DNA of 64,000 nucleotides from Glaciimonas sp. PAMC28666 (GCF_016917355.1 NZ_CP070304.1:5146001-5210000); one strand, 5' to 3'; counted from the stretch's first letter, positions 27,901-36,107 are shown. Translations and numbers: made by a program. Notes: generated from the letters alone by a model not told the origin.

Positions 27901-28727
27901 GCAGGGTTCCTCTGCCCGATTTAAAGGAAATTATTCACGGTGCTCTTGAGCCAGTAGCCAAGCCCATGGGACCAAACGCGCATTTTGGCTACCCATTAAA
28001 GGGTGGCTTTCAGGCCCTCATGAATGGCTTCCTGCCTCATATAAAAGGGAAAGTTGCCACCTCGACCGAGATTGTTCAGTTGCTGCCGCGCGAACATATC
28101 GTCACACTGTCTGACGGAAGACGTGTCCATTATGACCATTTGATCAGCACCATGCCGTTACCGGAACTGGTGAAATTGATCGGCAAGGAGGCACCCGCCG
28201 CTGTGCGGGCGGCCGCCCTCGCACTGCGCTATGTTTCGATACGCTGCGTAAATCTAGGAGTTGCCCGAGAAAACGTCACGGATAAGCACTGGATCTATTA
28301 CCCTGAAGACTCTATTTTCCATCGCATTTTTGTTCAAGGGAATACCAGTCCTCTTTGCAATCCACCGGGCGGTTTCGGATTGACTTGCGAGATTTCTTAT
28401 TCGCCCTGGAAACCGCTGCCATTTGAAGGACAGGACCTGATTAATCGTTGCGTCGCCGATTGCGTAAAAGTCGGCATGCTGACATCGGATGATAAATTAC
28501 TCGTTAGTAATCTGGTCGATATTCCGTACGCTTACGTCGTCTATGATCATGCGCGACTGTCTAACGTCGCCACAATCAAAACCTGGTTGGCACAACACGA
28601 TGTGGTGTTAGCAGGGCGCTATAGCGAGTGGGAATATTACAACTCGGATCACGCATTTTTAGCCGGAAAAAAAGCGGCAGAAGCAATATTGGCGGGGCAA
28701 TATAAAAAACAGATGAACGCAGAGTAG
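24909..28727 (+). CDS. Three-domain fusion: glycoside-hydrolase-like, glycosyltransferase, and UDP-galactopyranose-mutase-like FAD domain
   Basis: 1272 residues in one uninterrupted frame. Residues 1-394 resemble a (beta/alpha)8 glycosidase of GH1/clan A type, with candidate acid/base Glu141 (SPINEIS) and nucleophile Glu294 (LVAETSH). Residues 395-784 are a GT-B glycosyltransferase beginning MPTIIVFCHLRWDFVYQRPQQ, with donor-side SPTKVLEYMAAELPIV. Residues 785-1272 are an FAD protein of the amine-oxidase/UDP-galactopyranose-mutase group (GAGPTGLS at 798-805; YPLKGGFQALMNG; GRYSEWEYYNSDHA). Both junction methionines (DNA 26091 and 27261) have Shine-Dalgarno-like sequences just upstream, AGGAG and GAGGA. 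Separate genes may therefore have fused, or internal starts may still be used. The likely role is synthesis or remodelling of a galactose-containing glycan. The start has no strong ribosome-binding site. Confidence 0.85.
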   Translation: MRSATPSVYGSFWQAGYEGADHVNYAQQPVSMNVITGHIDRVRTDYALLRQFDIRTVRETVGWRLVERDGEFDFSLIATRARVAQEMGLQICWTFCHYGWPSDIDVYGPDFIPRFARFCRHVAAYLAPFSVGIPIFSPINEISFTSWGLSIGMFHCLNMDHNTAAEEGKRQLVRAAIAGCDAIWESIPQARILHCDPLIHLVSPENQDDGGEARDIRSSQFDAWDMLCGRKDPELGGAPRYLDLMGANYYHGNQWESRTNKKLCWHLADRRRVPLHHLLVELYERYRRPLLVAETSHVGSGRGIWMREIAEEVAHAVQKGVDLSGICIYPIIDRPDWNDPCCWHRSGLWDVAPTQADPLERILCLPYAAAIRQAQQLTQNLCTTNALPGRKERTMPTIIVFCHLRWDFVYQRPQQLLSRMAQHYKILFIEEPLFHDGESFMEVFEIAPNVTVYRPNTPISAAGFHDDQLPILKPLLAQIVTTDDHPIVWFYTPMALPLLQELQPGLVVYDCMDELSGFKNSPKQLLQRESALLNIADVLFTGGPSLYEAKRKRHHNAYCFPSSVDVIHFEQALDRTNAHPAQDDIDYPRLGFFGVIDERFDAALITALACAHPEWQIVLVGPVVKIDPITLPRGPNIHYLGQQPYKVLPQLLAGWDVCLLPFALNDATRYISPTKVLEYMAAELPIVSTAIADVEQPYGAIVTVARDIPAFIAGCEQALALTVPQKSALIAKMRAVVAATSWDDTVAQMNALLKQSIAKKQQVTLPAPTEVIGFTDETEREELEMHGALQFSPCVIVGAGPTGLSAAYHYGEGAILVEKNAEVGGWCRSVKDRGFTFDHAGHIMFSNDPYVLNLYKILLGDNLHWQNREAWIYSKGVHTRYPFQGALYGLPPAVITECLLGAIEARYGTQDTLRPRNLIGICGAQMEKLPPVEDCCGDGTIGSDGLVTSAVQVPEPPNFEQFIYKVWGAGIARHFAIPYNKKLWTVPLTEMETSWLGGRVPLPDLKEIIHGALEPVAKPMGPNAHFGYPLKGGFQALMNGFLPHIKGKVATSTEIVQLLPREHIVTLSDGRRVHYDHLISTMPLPELVKLIGKEAPAAVRAAALALRYVSIRCVNLGVARENVTDKHWIYYPEDSIFHRIFVQGNTSPLCNPPGGFGLTCEISYSPWKPLPFEGQDLINRCVADCVKVGMLTSDDKLLVSNLVDIPYAYVVYDHARLSNVATIKTWLAQHDVVLAGRYSEWEYYNSDHAFLAGKKAAEAILAGQYKKQMNAE

Positions 28728-28797
28728 AACGGGTGGTAATGGTCATTATTTCACGAGACATACTCAGAACATTCAACTCGCACAGATCTTTTCCAGT

Positions 28798-28837
28798 GAT
28801 CGCCACTGACAATCCGAAAGGATTGTCAGTGGCGATC
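28798..28837. terminator. Perfect 18-bp hairpin with GAAA loop between convergent genes
   Basis: GATCGCCACTGACAATCC, then GAAA, then its exact reverse complement. It lies 70 bases after the fusion gene. Its right arm contains the stop codon of the leftward GlxA-type regulator (28826-28828). On either strand the RNA would fold into a very stable GNRA-capped stem, but no T-run follows, so a bidirectional terminator or RNA-stabilising hairpin is inferred. Confidence 0.6.
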
Positions 28838-29824
28838 GATTTCGCGGAATCTACTCGGCGGCGTGGCTTCAAATTTTTTCCAGATGCGCCGCAACTGACG
28901 CGTTGAGTTAAAGCCTGATTTTTCGGCGATGCGTTCAATATCGAGCTCGGTCTGAAGCAGTAACTCGCGGGCTAAACCGATGCGAATGCGATGTAGATAA
29001 TCCACCACGCCGGTGCCTGTATGTTCGCGAAACAGACGCGTCAGATGGCGCTCGCTGCTACAGGCGATGTTCGCCAATTGCACCACCGTCCAATCGGCAG
29101 AAGGATTGCCAATGATGGCGTCCTGTACGCGATGAATGGCGGGATGCAAGTGATTGCGGAATGCCAGCCATGGCGACAGTTGGGGATCGGTGCCGGTGCG
29201 CCGCATGTAGATGACCATTGTTCTGGCGATGGCGGCAGCGACTTGGTGCCCTGCGATCCGGGCGACCACGTGCAACGCCAGATCAATGCCAGCGGTGACG
29301 CCTGCGCTGGTATAGGTCAAACCATCTTCTACGAAAATACGGTTTTCCACCACTTGAGCACGTGGTGCCAGTTTCCGCAAGTCATCGTAATGGCTATGAT
29401 GTGTAGTGCATTGTTGCCCATCGAGCAGGCCTGCATAACCGGCCAACAGCGCGCCAGTGCAAATACACAGCAGGCGATGGGTCGGTTGGACGTGTTGACG
29501 TAACCAGGCGACGGTGGCCACCGCGGCAGGACTACTAAAATCGTCATCGTTGCCGGTGCAACCCATTAATACCAAGATAGCATCGGGCGGCAAACGCTTG
29601 GGCAAGGCGGTGAAACCGGTCAGGTTCAAGCCAATTGAAGTGACGATGTGAGACTCCGCACTGATATAGCGCAGGTCAAACAGCGCTGGCCTACCCTCCT
29701 TTTCTGCGACACGATTGGCATAACGCAGCACCTCTGCCGGGCCAATAAGGTCCAGCGCGAGCAGTTTTTCACGCAGCAAAATATAAACGGGAATCGGTTG
29801 CTGCGGCGCTGTTATCTGTTCCAT
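28826..29824 (-). CDS. GlxA-family transcriptional regulator (DJ-1/PfpI domain plus AraC-type HTH)
   Basis: About 333 residues. Residues 1-200 form a DJ-1/PfpI glutamine-amidotransferase-like domain with the nucleophile-elbow cysteine in LLCICTGALL. The C-terminal part has the two AraC helix-turn-helix motifs, ending in LREL-type sequence (ELDIERIAEKSGFNSTRQLRRIWKKF). It probably controls neighbouring catabolic or transport genes through an unknown ligand. I chose the ATG at 29824 (MEQITAPQ), preceded by TGGAATCC. The frame also offers starts at 29863 and 29893, giving deeper overlap with the upstream PfpI-like gene. Even with the short start, the two genes overlap by 56 bases. The stop lies inside a perfect hairpin. 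Confidence 0.88.
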   Translation of the reverse strand: MEQITAPQQPIPVYILLREKLLALDLIGPAEVLRYANRVAEKEGRPALFDLRYISAESHIVTSIGLNLTGFTALPKRLPPDAILVLMGCTGNDDDFSSPAAVATVAWLRQHVQPTHRLLCICTGALLAGYAGLLDGQQCTTHHSHYDDLRKLAPRAQVVENRIFVEDGLTYTSAGVTAGIDLALHVVARIAGHQVAAAIARTMVIYMRRTGTDPQLSPWLAFRNHLHPAIHRVQDAIIGNPSADWTVVQLANIACSSERHLTRLFREHTGTGVVDYLHRIRIGLARELLLQTELDIERIAEKSGFNSTRQLRRIWKKFEATPPSRFREIDRH

Positions 29825-30416
29825 ACGGATTCCATCGATATTCCATTTGCTTTGCTGTGGCATGTGCCAGTTGCCCACCAGCCAGACGCTCAACCAGATG
29901 AAGGCTCATATCGATCCCGGCTGCAATTCCGGCCGAGGTCACTATAGCACCGCAATCGATCCACGGCACATCCGGACGCACGGTTACGGCAGGAAAAGCG
30001 GCTTGCATTTCGTCAATATCTTGCCAATGCGTGGTCGCCTGCAAGCCATTCAGGAGACCCGCCCTGGCCAGCAGGAAGGCGCCGGTACAGACCGATGCTG
30101 TGATCATGGCGTTACCGGCCTGGGCGGCTATCCAATTGATTACGGCCGGATTGTTGAGGACTAGCGACACATCGCCACCCGGCACGATCAGGACATCGAT
30201 ATCCGCGGAGGGGACGAGGACGCAATCTGGCAGAACCCGCATGCCGCCACGGGTATGAATCGGGCGCATTTCATCGGCGATGAGGAAACACCGGAACAAC
30301 GTTTGGGCTGCCGGAAGCCGCGCATGTACGCGTGCAGCGGTGGAGAACACTTCATAGGGACCGGAAAAGTCCAGTATCTCAACGTCATCAAAAATCACTA
30401 TACCGATGCTAAACAT
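29769..30416 (-). CDS. DJ-1/PfpI-family protein (AraC-regulator N-domain without DNA-binding tail)
   Basis: 215 residues. It is a DJ-1/PfpI fold protein with VIFDDVEILDFSGPYEVF at the N-terminus, VLIVPGGD, and the nucleophile cysteine in SVCTGAFLLARAGLL. Relatives include isonitrile hydratase InhA and the sensory half of GlxA regulators; I cannot choose between them. AAGGAG lies at ideal spacing before the ATG. It is upstream of, and overlapping with, the GlxA-type regulator, and its domain is similar to that regulator's N-terminal half. The pair may have arisen by duplication. Confidence 0.85.
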   Translation of the reverse strand: MFSIGIVIFDDVEILDFSGPYEVFSTAARVHARLPAAQTLFRCFLIADEMRPIHTRGGMRVLPDCVLVPSADIDVLIVPGGDVSLVLNNPAVINWIAAQAGNAMITASVCTGAFLLARAGLLNGLQATTHWQDIDEMQAAFPAVTVRPDVPWIDCGAIVTSAGIAAGIDMSLHLVERLAGGQLAHATAKQMEYRWNPYGTDNSAAATDSRLYFAA

Positions 30417-30685
30417 CGTTTACTCCTTCGCCCGTGGATACGCTGATGCGTGCGCCATCAGAAAGTGGCGCCTCCCGTTGTGGGCCGCGTCGTCAACATC
30501 ATCTTAGGGGAGCAGGATTACTGGCGAAATACGTGCGGCAGACAGGATGCGGACAAAAACGGCCATCGGAGCGACCAGGGGGAAATAGGGGTGAATAGGG
30601 GTGAATAGCGGTGAGACCCCACCGGCACAAAATGACGATGATAAAGGATTCCTCTGGTGAGACTGGCTGACGGCTGAGTTAGTGG
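30417..30685. other. Spacer with 10-bp tandem repeat downstream of yjfF
   Basis: About 270 bases between the PfpI-like gene and the end of the sugar-import operon. The minus frame 30504-30788 overlaps the yjfF end and is a shadow. The spacer holds three copies of a GTGAATAGGG-like 10-bp unit at 30581-30610. Confidence 0.5.
30581..30610. repeat. 10-bp tandem repeat
   Basis: Three successive copies of GTGAATAGGG (first copy GGAAATAGGG, third GTGAATAGCG). It lies in the non-coding spacer just downstream of the permease gene yjfF. Confidence 0.85.
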
Positions 30686-31729
30686 CTAAGCCTGGGCTTT
30701 CGCCCGCGCCTTGCCGCCAATCGCTAACAACCGTTGCGCGAGGCAAAATATAAAAAGCAACGCACCGATAACGATTTTGGTCCACCACGAGCTAAGTGTG
30801 CCGTCGAAGGTGATCAAGGTTTGAATGACGCCCAGAATCAATACGCCCGATAACGTCCCGGCGACATAACCATAGCCACCGCTTAATAAGGTGCCCCCGA
30901 TCACCACCGCTGCGATAGCGTCCAGCTCGGCGCCTTGGGCGTGCAGGCCATAACCGGACAGCATATAAAGAGAAAACAAAATCCCGGCAAGTGACGCGCA
31001 AAAGCCGCTGAAAGCGTAGATCAAAATTTTGGTGCGGCCTACCGGCAAACCCATCAACAATGCCGATTCTTCATTACCGCCGATGGCATAGACGGCGCGC
31101 CCAAAGCGCGTGTAATGGGCGAGGTAAATCGCCACTGCCAGCATGACCAATGCAATCACCACACTCGGAGAGATGAACGCGCCGAATAGCGTCAACCGCG
31201 CCTGGGATAATGTGACGTAGAGCGGATTGTCGATGGTGATGGAGTTGATGCTGATGAGGTAGCACAAACCCCGTGCAAAGAACATTCCGGCGAGTGTGAC
31301 GATGAAAGCTTGCAGTTTAAAGAAATGAATCAGTGCGCCCATGAATGCGCCAAATAATGCCCCGATCAGCAACACGCAGAGCATGACAAATAGCGGCGGC
31401 CAATGCAGGCTTTGCAGCAGATAGGCAGAAATCATCGTGGTCAGCGCCAACACCGAACCGACCGATAAATCGATGCCACCGGATAGGGTCACAAAGGTCA
31501 TGCCGATGCCGATGACGAGCAGATAAGCATTGTCGATCAGAAGGTTGAAAAATACTTGTAAGGAGAAAAACCCGGTGTAAGAGAACGAGCCAAGTCCAAA
31601 CATGATCGCAAACAGCACCACCGTGATCACGGAGGTAAAATAAGGGGAGTCGAATAATGACCGGGTATGTGCGCGGCCAGACTTGGGCGGCATCAGTGCT
31701 TTTGGAAAATATTGTAATACGTTTTTCAT
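30686..31729 (-). CDS. yjfF: Sugar ABC transporter permease, YjfF-like (galactofuranose importer)
   Basis: About 347 residues, a polytopic inner-membrane permease of the ribose/galactose (BPD_transp_2) family. GMTFVTLSGGIDLSVGSVLAL is the family signature, and AIGGNEESALLMGLPV lies in the cytoplasmic coupling region. I chose the ATG at 31729, which overlaps the stop of the preceding permease by one base (TAATG). The open frame upstream to 31816 lies inside that gene. It is the last gene of the binding protein-ATPase-permease-permease operon, the same order as E. coli ytfQ-ytfR-ytfT-yjfF. The second-permease identity follows from position. Confidence 0.88.
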   Translation of the reverse strand: MKNVLQYFPKALMPPKSGRAHTRSLFDSPYFTSVITVVLFAIMFGLGSFSYTGFFSLQVFFNLLIDNAYLLVIGIGMTFVTLSGGIDLSVGSVLALTTMISAYLLQSLHWPPLFVMLCVLLIGALFGAFMGALIHFFKLQAFIVTLAGMFFARGLCYLISINSITIDNPLYVTLSQARLTLFGAFISPSVVIALVMLAVAIYLAHYTRFGRAVYAIGGNEESALLMGLPVGRTKILIYAFSGFCASLAGILFSLYMLSGYGLHAQGAELDAIAAVVIGGTLLSGGYGYVAGTLSGVLILGVIQTLITFDGTLSSWWTKIVIGALLFIFCLAQRLLAIGGKARAKAQA

Positions 31730-32850
31730 TATTTTGTCGCCGCAAAAAATTGTCTGAAATGGCGGATTCCGTCGGCAGAAAAATGCCAGCGAAATTGCGG
31801 CGATTGCGACATGCAAACGATAAACACGACGATGGATTTGACAACCATGTTAACTTCTGGCGGAACGCCAATCGAATAAATGGTATAGGTGAGAGTCTGG
31901 ATAATCAATGCGCCGATGATGCTGCCGACCAGGCTGAATTTGCCACCCGCCAGCGAAGTTCCGCCGAGGGTAACAGCCAGAATCGCGTCGAGTTCCATCA
32001 GCAGACCGGCGTTGTTGGCGTCGGCACTTTTGATATTGGCGCTGATCATCAGCCCGGCCATACCAGCACAGGCACTACAAAACATGTAGACGAAAAAGAT
32101 TAGCGCAGAGGTTTTTATTCCCGCAAGTCGGGATGCAACGGGATTGATCCCGACCGCTTGAATAAATAAGCCGAGCGCCGTTTTACGCATCAGCAGCAGC
32201 AACAAAGCACCAACCGCCAGCACGATAAATAACGAGAAAGGCAAACCAAATAAATAGCCGCTACCAAGGAAAAAAAACGGTTTGTAATAGACCGTAATGA
32301 TTTGACCATCGGTGAGCAGTTGCGCTAACCCGCGCCCTGCCACCATCAGAATCAATGTGGCGATGATGGGCTGTAAACCAAGCGTAGATACCAGTAAGCC
32401 ATTCCAGACGCCGCATAACAGAGCCGCGCCCATGGCGAAGAGGAGCGCTAACAGCATCGGCATTTTGCTGACGTATTCCGGCACGCCGTTGATGACGACC
32501 ATATCGCCACCAATCAGACCGGCAGCGACCGCGCCTGAAATCGCGACGACTGCGCCAACCGAGATGTCGATACCACGTGTGGCGATCACCAATGTCATGC
32601 CCAGCGCTACCAGCATTAGCGGCGCGGCACGATTGATGATGTCGATCACACTGCCGTATAAATGCCCTTCTTTGATCTCCAACCGGAAAAATCCGGGAAT
32701 CATGATGAGATCAATTAACAGCAAAAGAACCAACGCTGCTGTGGGCCAAAACAGCGGATGTTGCATCCAGCTGTTGACGCCTTTGGGGGCCGTAGAAGCT
32801 TTATTGATTGGCATGGTTGAGGAGCTGTTCACCTGTTGACGGTCGTTCAT
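31729..32850 (-). CDS. ytfT: Sugar ABC transporter permease, YtfT-like
   Basis: 373 residues with multiple transmembrane helices of the ribose-type permease family. GMTLVIATRGIDISVGAVVAI is the diagnostic segment, and LGGTSLAGGKFSLVGSIIGALI lies near the end. The 40-residue soluble N-terminus is typical of YtfT. Its ATG overlaps the ATPase stop (ATGA), and its stop overlaps the next permease ATG by one base. It forms the membrane channel with YjfF. Confidence 0.9.
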   Translation of the reverse strand: MNDRQQVNSSSTMPINKASTAPKGVNSWMQHPLFWPTAALVLLLLIDLIMIPGFFRLEIKEGHLYGSVIDIINRAAPLMLVALGMTLVIATRGIDISVGAVVAISGAVAAGLIGGDMVVINGVPEYVSKMPMLLALLFAMGAALLCGVWNGLLVSTLGLQPIIATLILMVAGRGLAQLLTDGQIITVYYKPFFFLGSGYLFGLPFSLFIVLAVGALLLLLMRKTALGLFIQAVGINPVASRLAGIKTSALIFFVYMFCSACAGMAGLMISANIKSADANNAGLLMELDAILAVTLGGTSLAGGKFSLVGSIIGALIIQTLTYTIYSIGVPPEVNMVVKSIVVFIVCMSQSPQFRWHFSADGIRHFRQFFAATK

Positions 32851-34442
32851 GTTGACTCTCCGGCGATGACTTGCAGCACTGAAGCGTCGTCCAGTTCGCC
32901 GCGTAAATATTCGCCGCAGGCTTTGCGGTCTCGCAGCACCAGGATGCGATCACTGCAACGCAAGACTTCATCAATTTCGGAGGAAATGAATAGTATTGCC
33001 ATTCCTTTACGACATAGTGAAACGACGTAATCCATGATTTCTTGTTTGGCACGGACATCGACACCACGTGTGGGTTCGTCCAGGATCAGCATCTCTGGGT
33101 CGGTCGCCAGCCAACGCGCCAGCAAGGCTTTTTGCTGATTGCCGCCGGATAGCTTGCCAATCGGCGTCTCTGCATTGGGGGTTTTAATGCCGAGCCATTT
33201 GATGTAATTATTTGCGATTTCCTGCTGCCGCTTGCGACCGATGACGTGCATGAGGCCAGCCCTTGCCTGCAAGGCGAGGATAATGTTTTCTCGCACACTG
33301 AGTTCCAGAATTGCGCCCTCCTCCTTGCGATTTTCGGAAGAAAATCCGATACCGGCAGCAATCGCATCACGCGGCGAAGTGAATTTTTGAAGCTTACCTT
33401 TTATTGTCATTGTTCCGGTATCGGCTTTATCTGCCCCAAACAGCAACCGCGCCGCTTCGGTTCGGCCTGAACCCAATAAGCCGCATAAACCGAGCACTTC
33501 GCCGCTGCGGCAGGTAATATCCAGCGGCATCAGGGCACCCTTGCGCCCGATTCCTGTGGCCGCTAGAAAGGTGGTGCTGGCAGCCGATGTCGGGCTGAGT
33601 TCGGTCAATGGTAGTGACTGGATATTCGCTTCACGCGCTGCGCTGGCAGCTGCGGCTTCTTCGGCGCTAACGCCCACCATTTTGTTGACCAGATCGTAGC
33701 GGGATAAGGCATGCACGACATATTCGCCTTCACGGATGCCATTGCGTAATACGGTGATGCGATCAGATATATCGAAGGTCTGATCCAGGAAATGGGTGAC
33801 GAATAAAATGGCCAGTCCCTGATCGCGCAGGCGGCGCAACACGCCGAACAACATTTGTACTTCATTGTCGTCCAGGCTTGACGTAGGCTCGTCCAGAATC
33901 AATACTTTTGCGGAAATACTGAGAGCGCGCGATATCGCGACCATTTGCTGTACCGCCAGCGAGTAGCGCGACAGTGGCGCGGTGACGTCGATCTCGACCT
34001 GTAATTCGGCTAATAATTTTTGTGCGTTTTGCTTCATCGTTGGCCAGTCGATAAAACCGTTGTGCATTGGATAGCGACCGATAAATATATTTTCGGCGAC
34101 AGTCAGGTTCAGGCATAGATTGACTTCCTGATAGACGGTACTGATGCCAAGGTTTTGCGCTTCGAGGGTGGAGCGCGGTTGCACCGATCGACCGTGCAAC
34201 AGAATGCGTCCTTGATCGGGTTTATAGACACCGGTCAATATTTTGATCAGGGTTGATTTGCCGGCACCATTCTGGCCCATCAATGTATGCACTTCCCCGG
34301 GGAATAACAGCAGTCCAACGTCGGTCAAGGCTTTAACGCCGGGGAACGCTTTGTAAATGCCGCTGAGTTCTAACACCGGTTTTGCGCGTAGCGCCGAATC
34401 GGATGAGGGTGTAGCCTGCGGCGTGGTCGTTGATGTCACCAT
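32847..34442 (-). CDS. ytfR: Sugar ABC transporter ATP-binding protein, YtfR-like
   Basis: About 531 residues with two fused ABC domains, as in monosaccharide importers. The first domain has Walker A GQNGAGKST and Walker B LILDEPTSSLD, but a weakened signature (SLAVQQMVAI). The second has an atypical P-loop (GLLGSGRTEAA), signature LSGGNQQKALLARWL and LILDEPTRGVDV. That asymmetry is normal for the family. I chose the ATG at 34442 (MVTSTTTPQ) over the upstream TTG at 34487. It is coupled to ytfT by ATGA and separated from the binding-protein gene by 300 bases. Confidence 0.92.
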   Translation of the reverse strand: MVTSTTTPQATPSSDSALRAKPVLELSGIYKAFPGVKALTDVGLLLFPGEVHTLMGQNGAGKSTLIKILTGVYKPDQGRILLHGRSVQPRSTLEAQNLGISTVYQEVNLCLNLTVAENIFIGRYPMHNGFIDWPTMKQNAQKLLAELQVEIDVTAPLSRYSLAVQQMVAISRALSISAKVLILDEPTSSLDDNEVQMLFGVLRRLRDQGLAILFVTHFLDQTFDISDRITVLRNGIREGEYVVHALSRYDLVNKMVGVSAEEAAAASAAREANIQSLPLTELSPTSAASTTFLAATGIGRKGALMPLDITCRSGEVLGLCGLLGSGRTEAARLLFGADKADTGTMTIKGKLQKFTSPRDAIAAGIGFSSENRKEEGAILELSVRENIILALQARAGLMHVIGRKRQQEIANNYIKWLGIKTPNAETPIGKLSGGNQQKALLARWLATDPEMLILDEPTRGVDVRAKQEIMDYVVSLCRKGMAILFISSEIDEVLRCSDRILVLRDRKACGEYLRGELDDASVLQVIAGEST

Positions 34443-34744
34443 GGGTGGATAAGACTTCCCGGAAAATATCTCACTGCCGCACCGCAATAAAAATAACGAA
34501 GGATGCGGGAAGTGGGATGAGATGCATTAACCATATAGCGCAATAGCGGCTGTAACAAGTTGCCGTCGCTTCAAGGATAGACCGAATCGAGAGTCAACGA
34601 TAACCAATAACAGGTTACGATTTCCGCTGCTGATCCTGGCCGCCTGCGTCGGGCGAGGTACTACATGTGCTGGCGATAAGCCAGATGCGCGTTAGTCCTC
34701 TTTAACCCGATCGATTGCACTTCATCTTGCCTAAATGCGGACCG
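34443..34744 (-). other. Spacer between ytfQ and ytfR with a small hairpin
   Basis: About 300 bases inside the import operon, with no gene. A short hairpin (CTGGC/GCCAG with a five-base loop) lies at 34670-34684. Such stems after binding-protein genes often protect or limit the downstream message. No T-run follows, so complete termination is not indicated. Confidence 0.4.
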
Positions 34745-35713
34745 TTAATATTTACGGTTCGGAAACTCTTTAGCAGCGACTTCTGCAGGGAACACGCCTT
34801 CTATGGTGGTGATCCGTTTCGGCACCGTTTTACCGGCGACGATGTCTTTGGCCACTTGCATCAATTGCGGTCCGAGCAATGGACTACATTCAACGGTGAC
34901 GTTTAATTTGCCGGCCATCATGGCTTCGAATGCGCCTTTTACGCCATCCACGGAAATGATCAGAATGTCTTTGCCTGGTTTCAGGCCAGCTTCTTCGATT
35001 GCCTGAATTGCGCCAATTGCCATGTCGTCGTTATGGGCGTAGAGAACGTTGATCTTCTTACCTTCCGCTTTTAGAAAAGCTTCCATCACTTCCTTGCCTT
35101 TGGCACGGGTGAAATCTCCGGTTTGCGAGCGGATGATTTTGAGCCGTGGATTGCTGGCGATTTCTTGCTCGAAACCAGCTTTGCGATCAATCGCCGGGGC
35201 AGAACCTACCGTGCCTTGCAATTCAACGATATTAATGTCTCCAGCTGGCATGGTTTTAGCGCGCTCTAACAACCAGCGACCGGCGCGGTGTCCTTCTTCT
35301 ACAAAGTCGGAACCAATGAAGGTGACATAGAGAGATTTATCAGTGACGTTGACGGCGCGATCGGTCAGGATAACGGGAATTTTTGCGCTTTTGGCTTCTT
35401 TCAGCACAGTGTCCCAGCCGGATTCAACCACCGGAGAGAATGCGATCACATCAACCTTCTGCGCAATGTAGGAGCGAATGGCTTTGATCTGATTCTCTTG
35501 TTTTTGTTGCGCGTCCGAGAATTTCAGTGTGACCCCCGCTTTGCTGGCGGCATCTTTAATAGACGCCGTGTTGGCGCTGCGCCATTCACTTTCAGCACCT
35601 ACCTGTGCAAAACCCAGGACTAGTGGTTTGTCGGCGAATGCATTCGAGGCAGCCGCGAATCCTAGTCCCAAAAATAGCGCGGACGTAAGTAATTTTTTGC
35701 TTGTCAATTTCAT
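34745..35713 (-). CDS. ytfQ: Periplasmic galactofuranose-binding protein, YtfQ-like
   Basis: 322 residues. A Sec signal peptide (KKLLTSALFLGLGFAAASNAFA, cleavage probably before DKP) is followed by a periplasmic-binding-protein fold. Long stretches recall E. coli YtfQ from memory: LGFAQVGAESEWR, DAQQKQENQIKAIRS, VVELQGTVGSAPAIDRK (seen here as IVELQGTVGSAPAIDRK), KIIRSQTGDFTRAKGKEVMEAF, and YAHNDDMAIGAIQAIEEAGL. YtfQ binds galactofuranose. AAGGAG precedes the ATG. It is the first gene of the importer operon, divergent from the aldose epimerase gene. Confidence 0.93.
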   Translation of the reverse strand: MKLTSKKLLTSALFLGLGFAAASNAFADKPLVLGFAQVGAESEWRSANTASIKDAASKAGVTLKFSDAQQKQENQIKAIRSYIAQKVDVIAFSPVVESGWDTVLKEAKSAKIPVILTDRAVNVTDKSLYVTFIGSDFVEEGHRAGRWLLERAKTMPAGDINIVELQGTVGSAPAIDRKAGFEQEIASNPRLKIIRSQTGDFTRAKGKEVMEAFLKAEGKKINVLYAHNDDMAIGAIQAIEEAGLKPGKDILIISVDGVKGAFEAMMAGKLNVTVECSPLLGPQLMQVAKDIVAGKTVPKRITTIEGVFPAEVAAKEFPNRKY

Positions 35714-36107
35714 TTGTCTTCTCCTTGGAGCTGGTTTAACACATTGGTTGCGGTACTCGCGGCGCAGGTGACACTTGTGGCGCCGCTGTTTTGTTTTACT
35801 GATTTATCCGCAACGCTTCACCTTCTAATTGGCCTGGTAACACTTGGCCTGGACCTGAATCGCTGTTCTGAATTTCCGGTACCACTGCATATCCTAGGGG
35901 AAAGATTGATGTTTATCCAATGAATTTTTTGTGCTGATCGATATGCATTTAGGTATTGAGCGCAAAGCACAAGATTAAATAGACATTTATTTTGCGCGAT
36001 TGGGATGACGCTAATGTTCCGTCGAAATTATTCATTGATGAAGATACGAAATTAGCGCTAAGATAATCCGATAATTCAAACACTAAAATATCCATTCAAT
36101 AAGCGAT
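35714..36107. other. Divergent promoter region between ytfQ and the aldose epimerase gene
   Basis: About 390 bases, becoming AT-rich towards 36100. It should hold the ytfQ operon promoter and that of the epimerase. I found no clear palindromic operator or -35/-10 pair. Confidence 0.45.
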
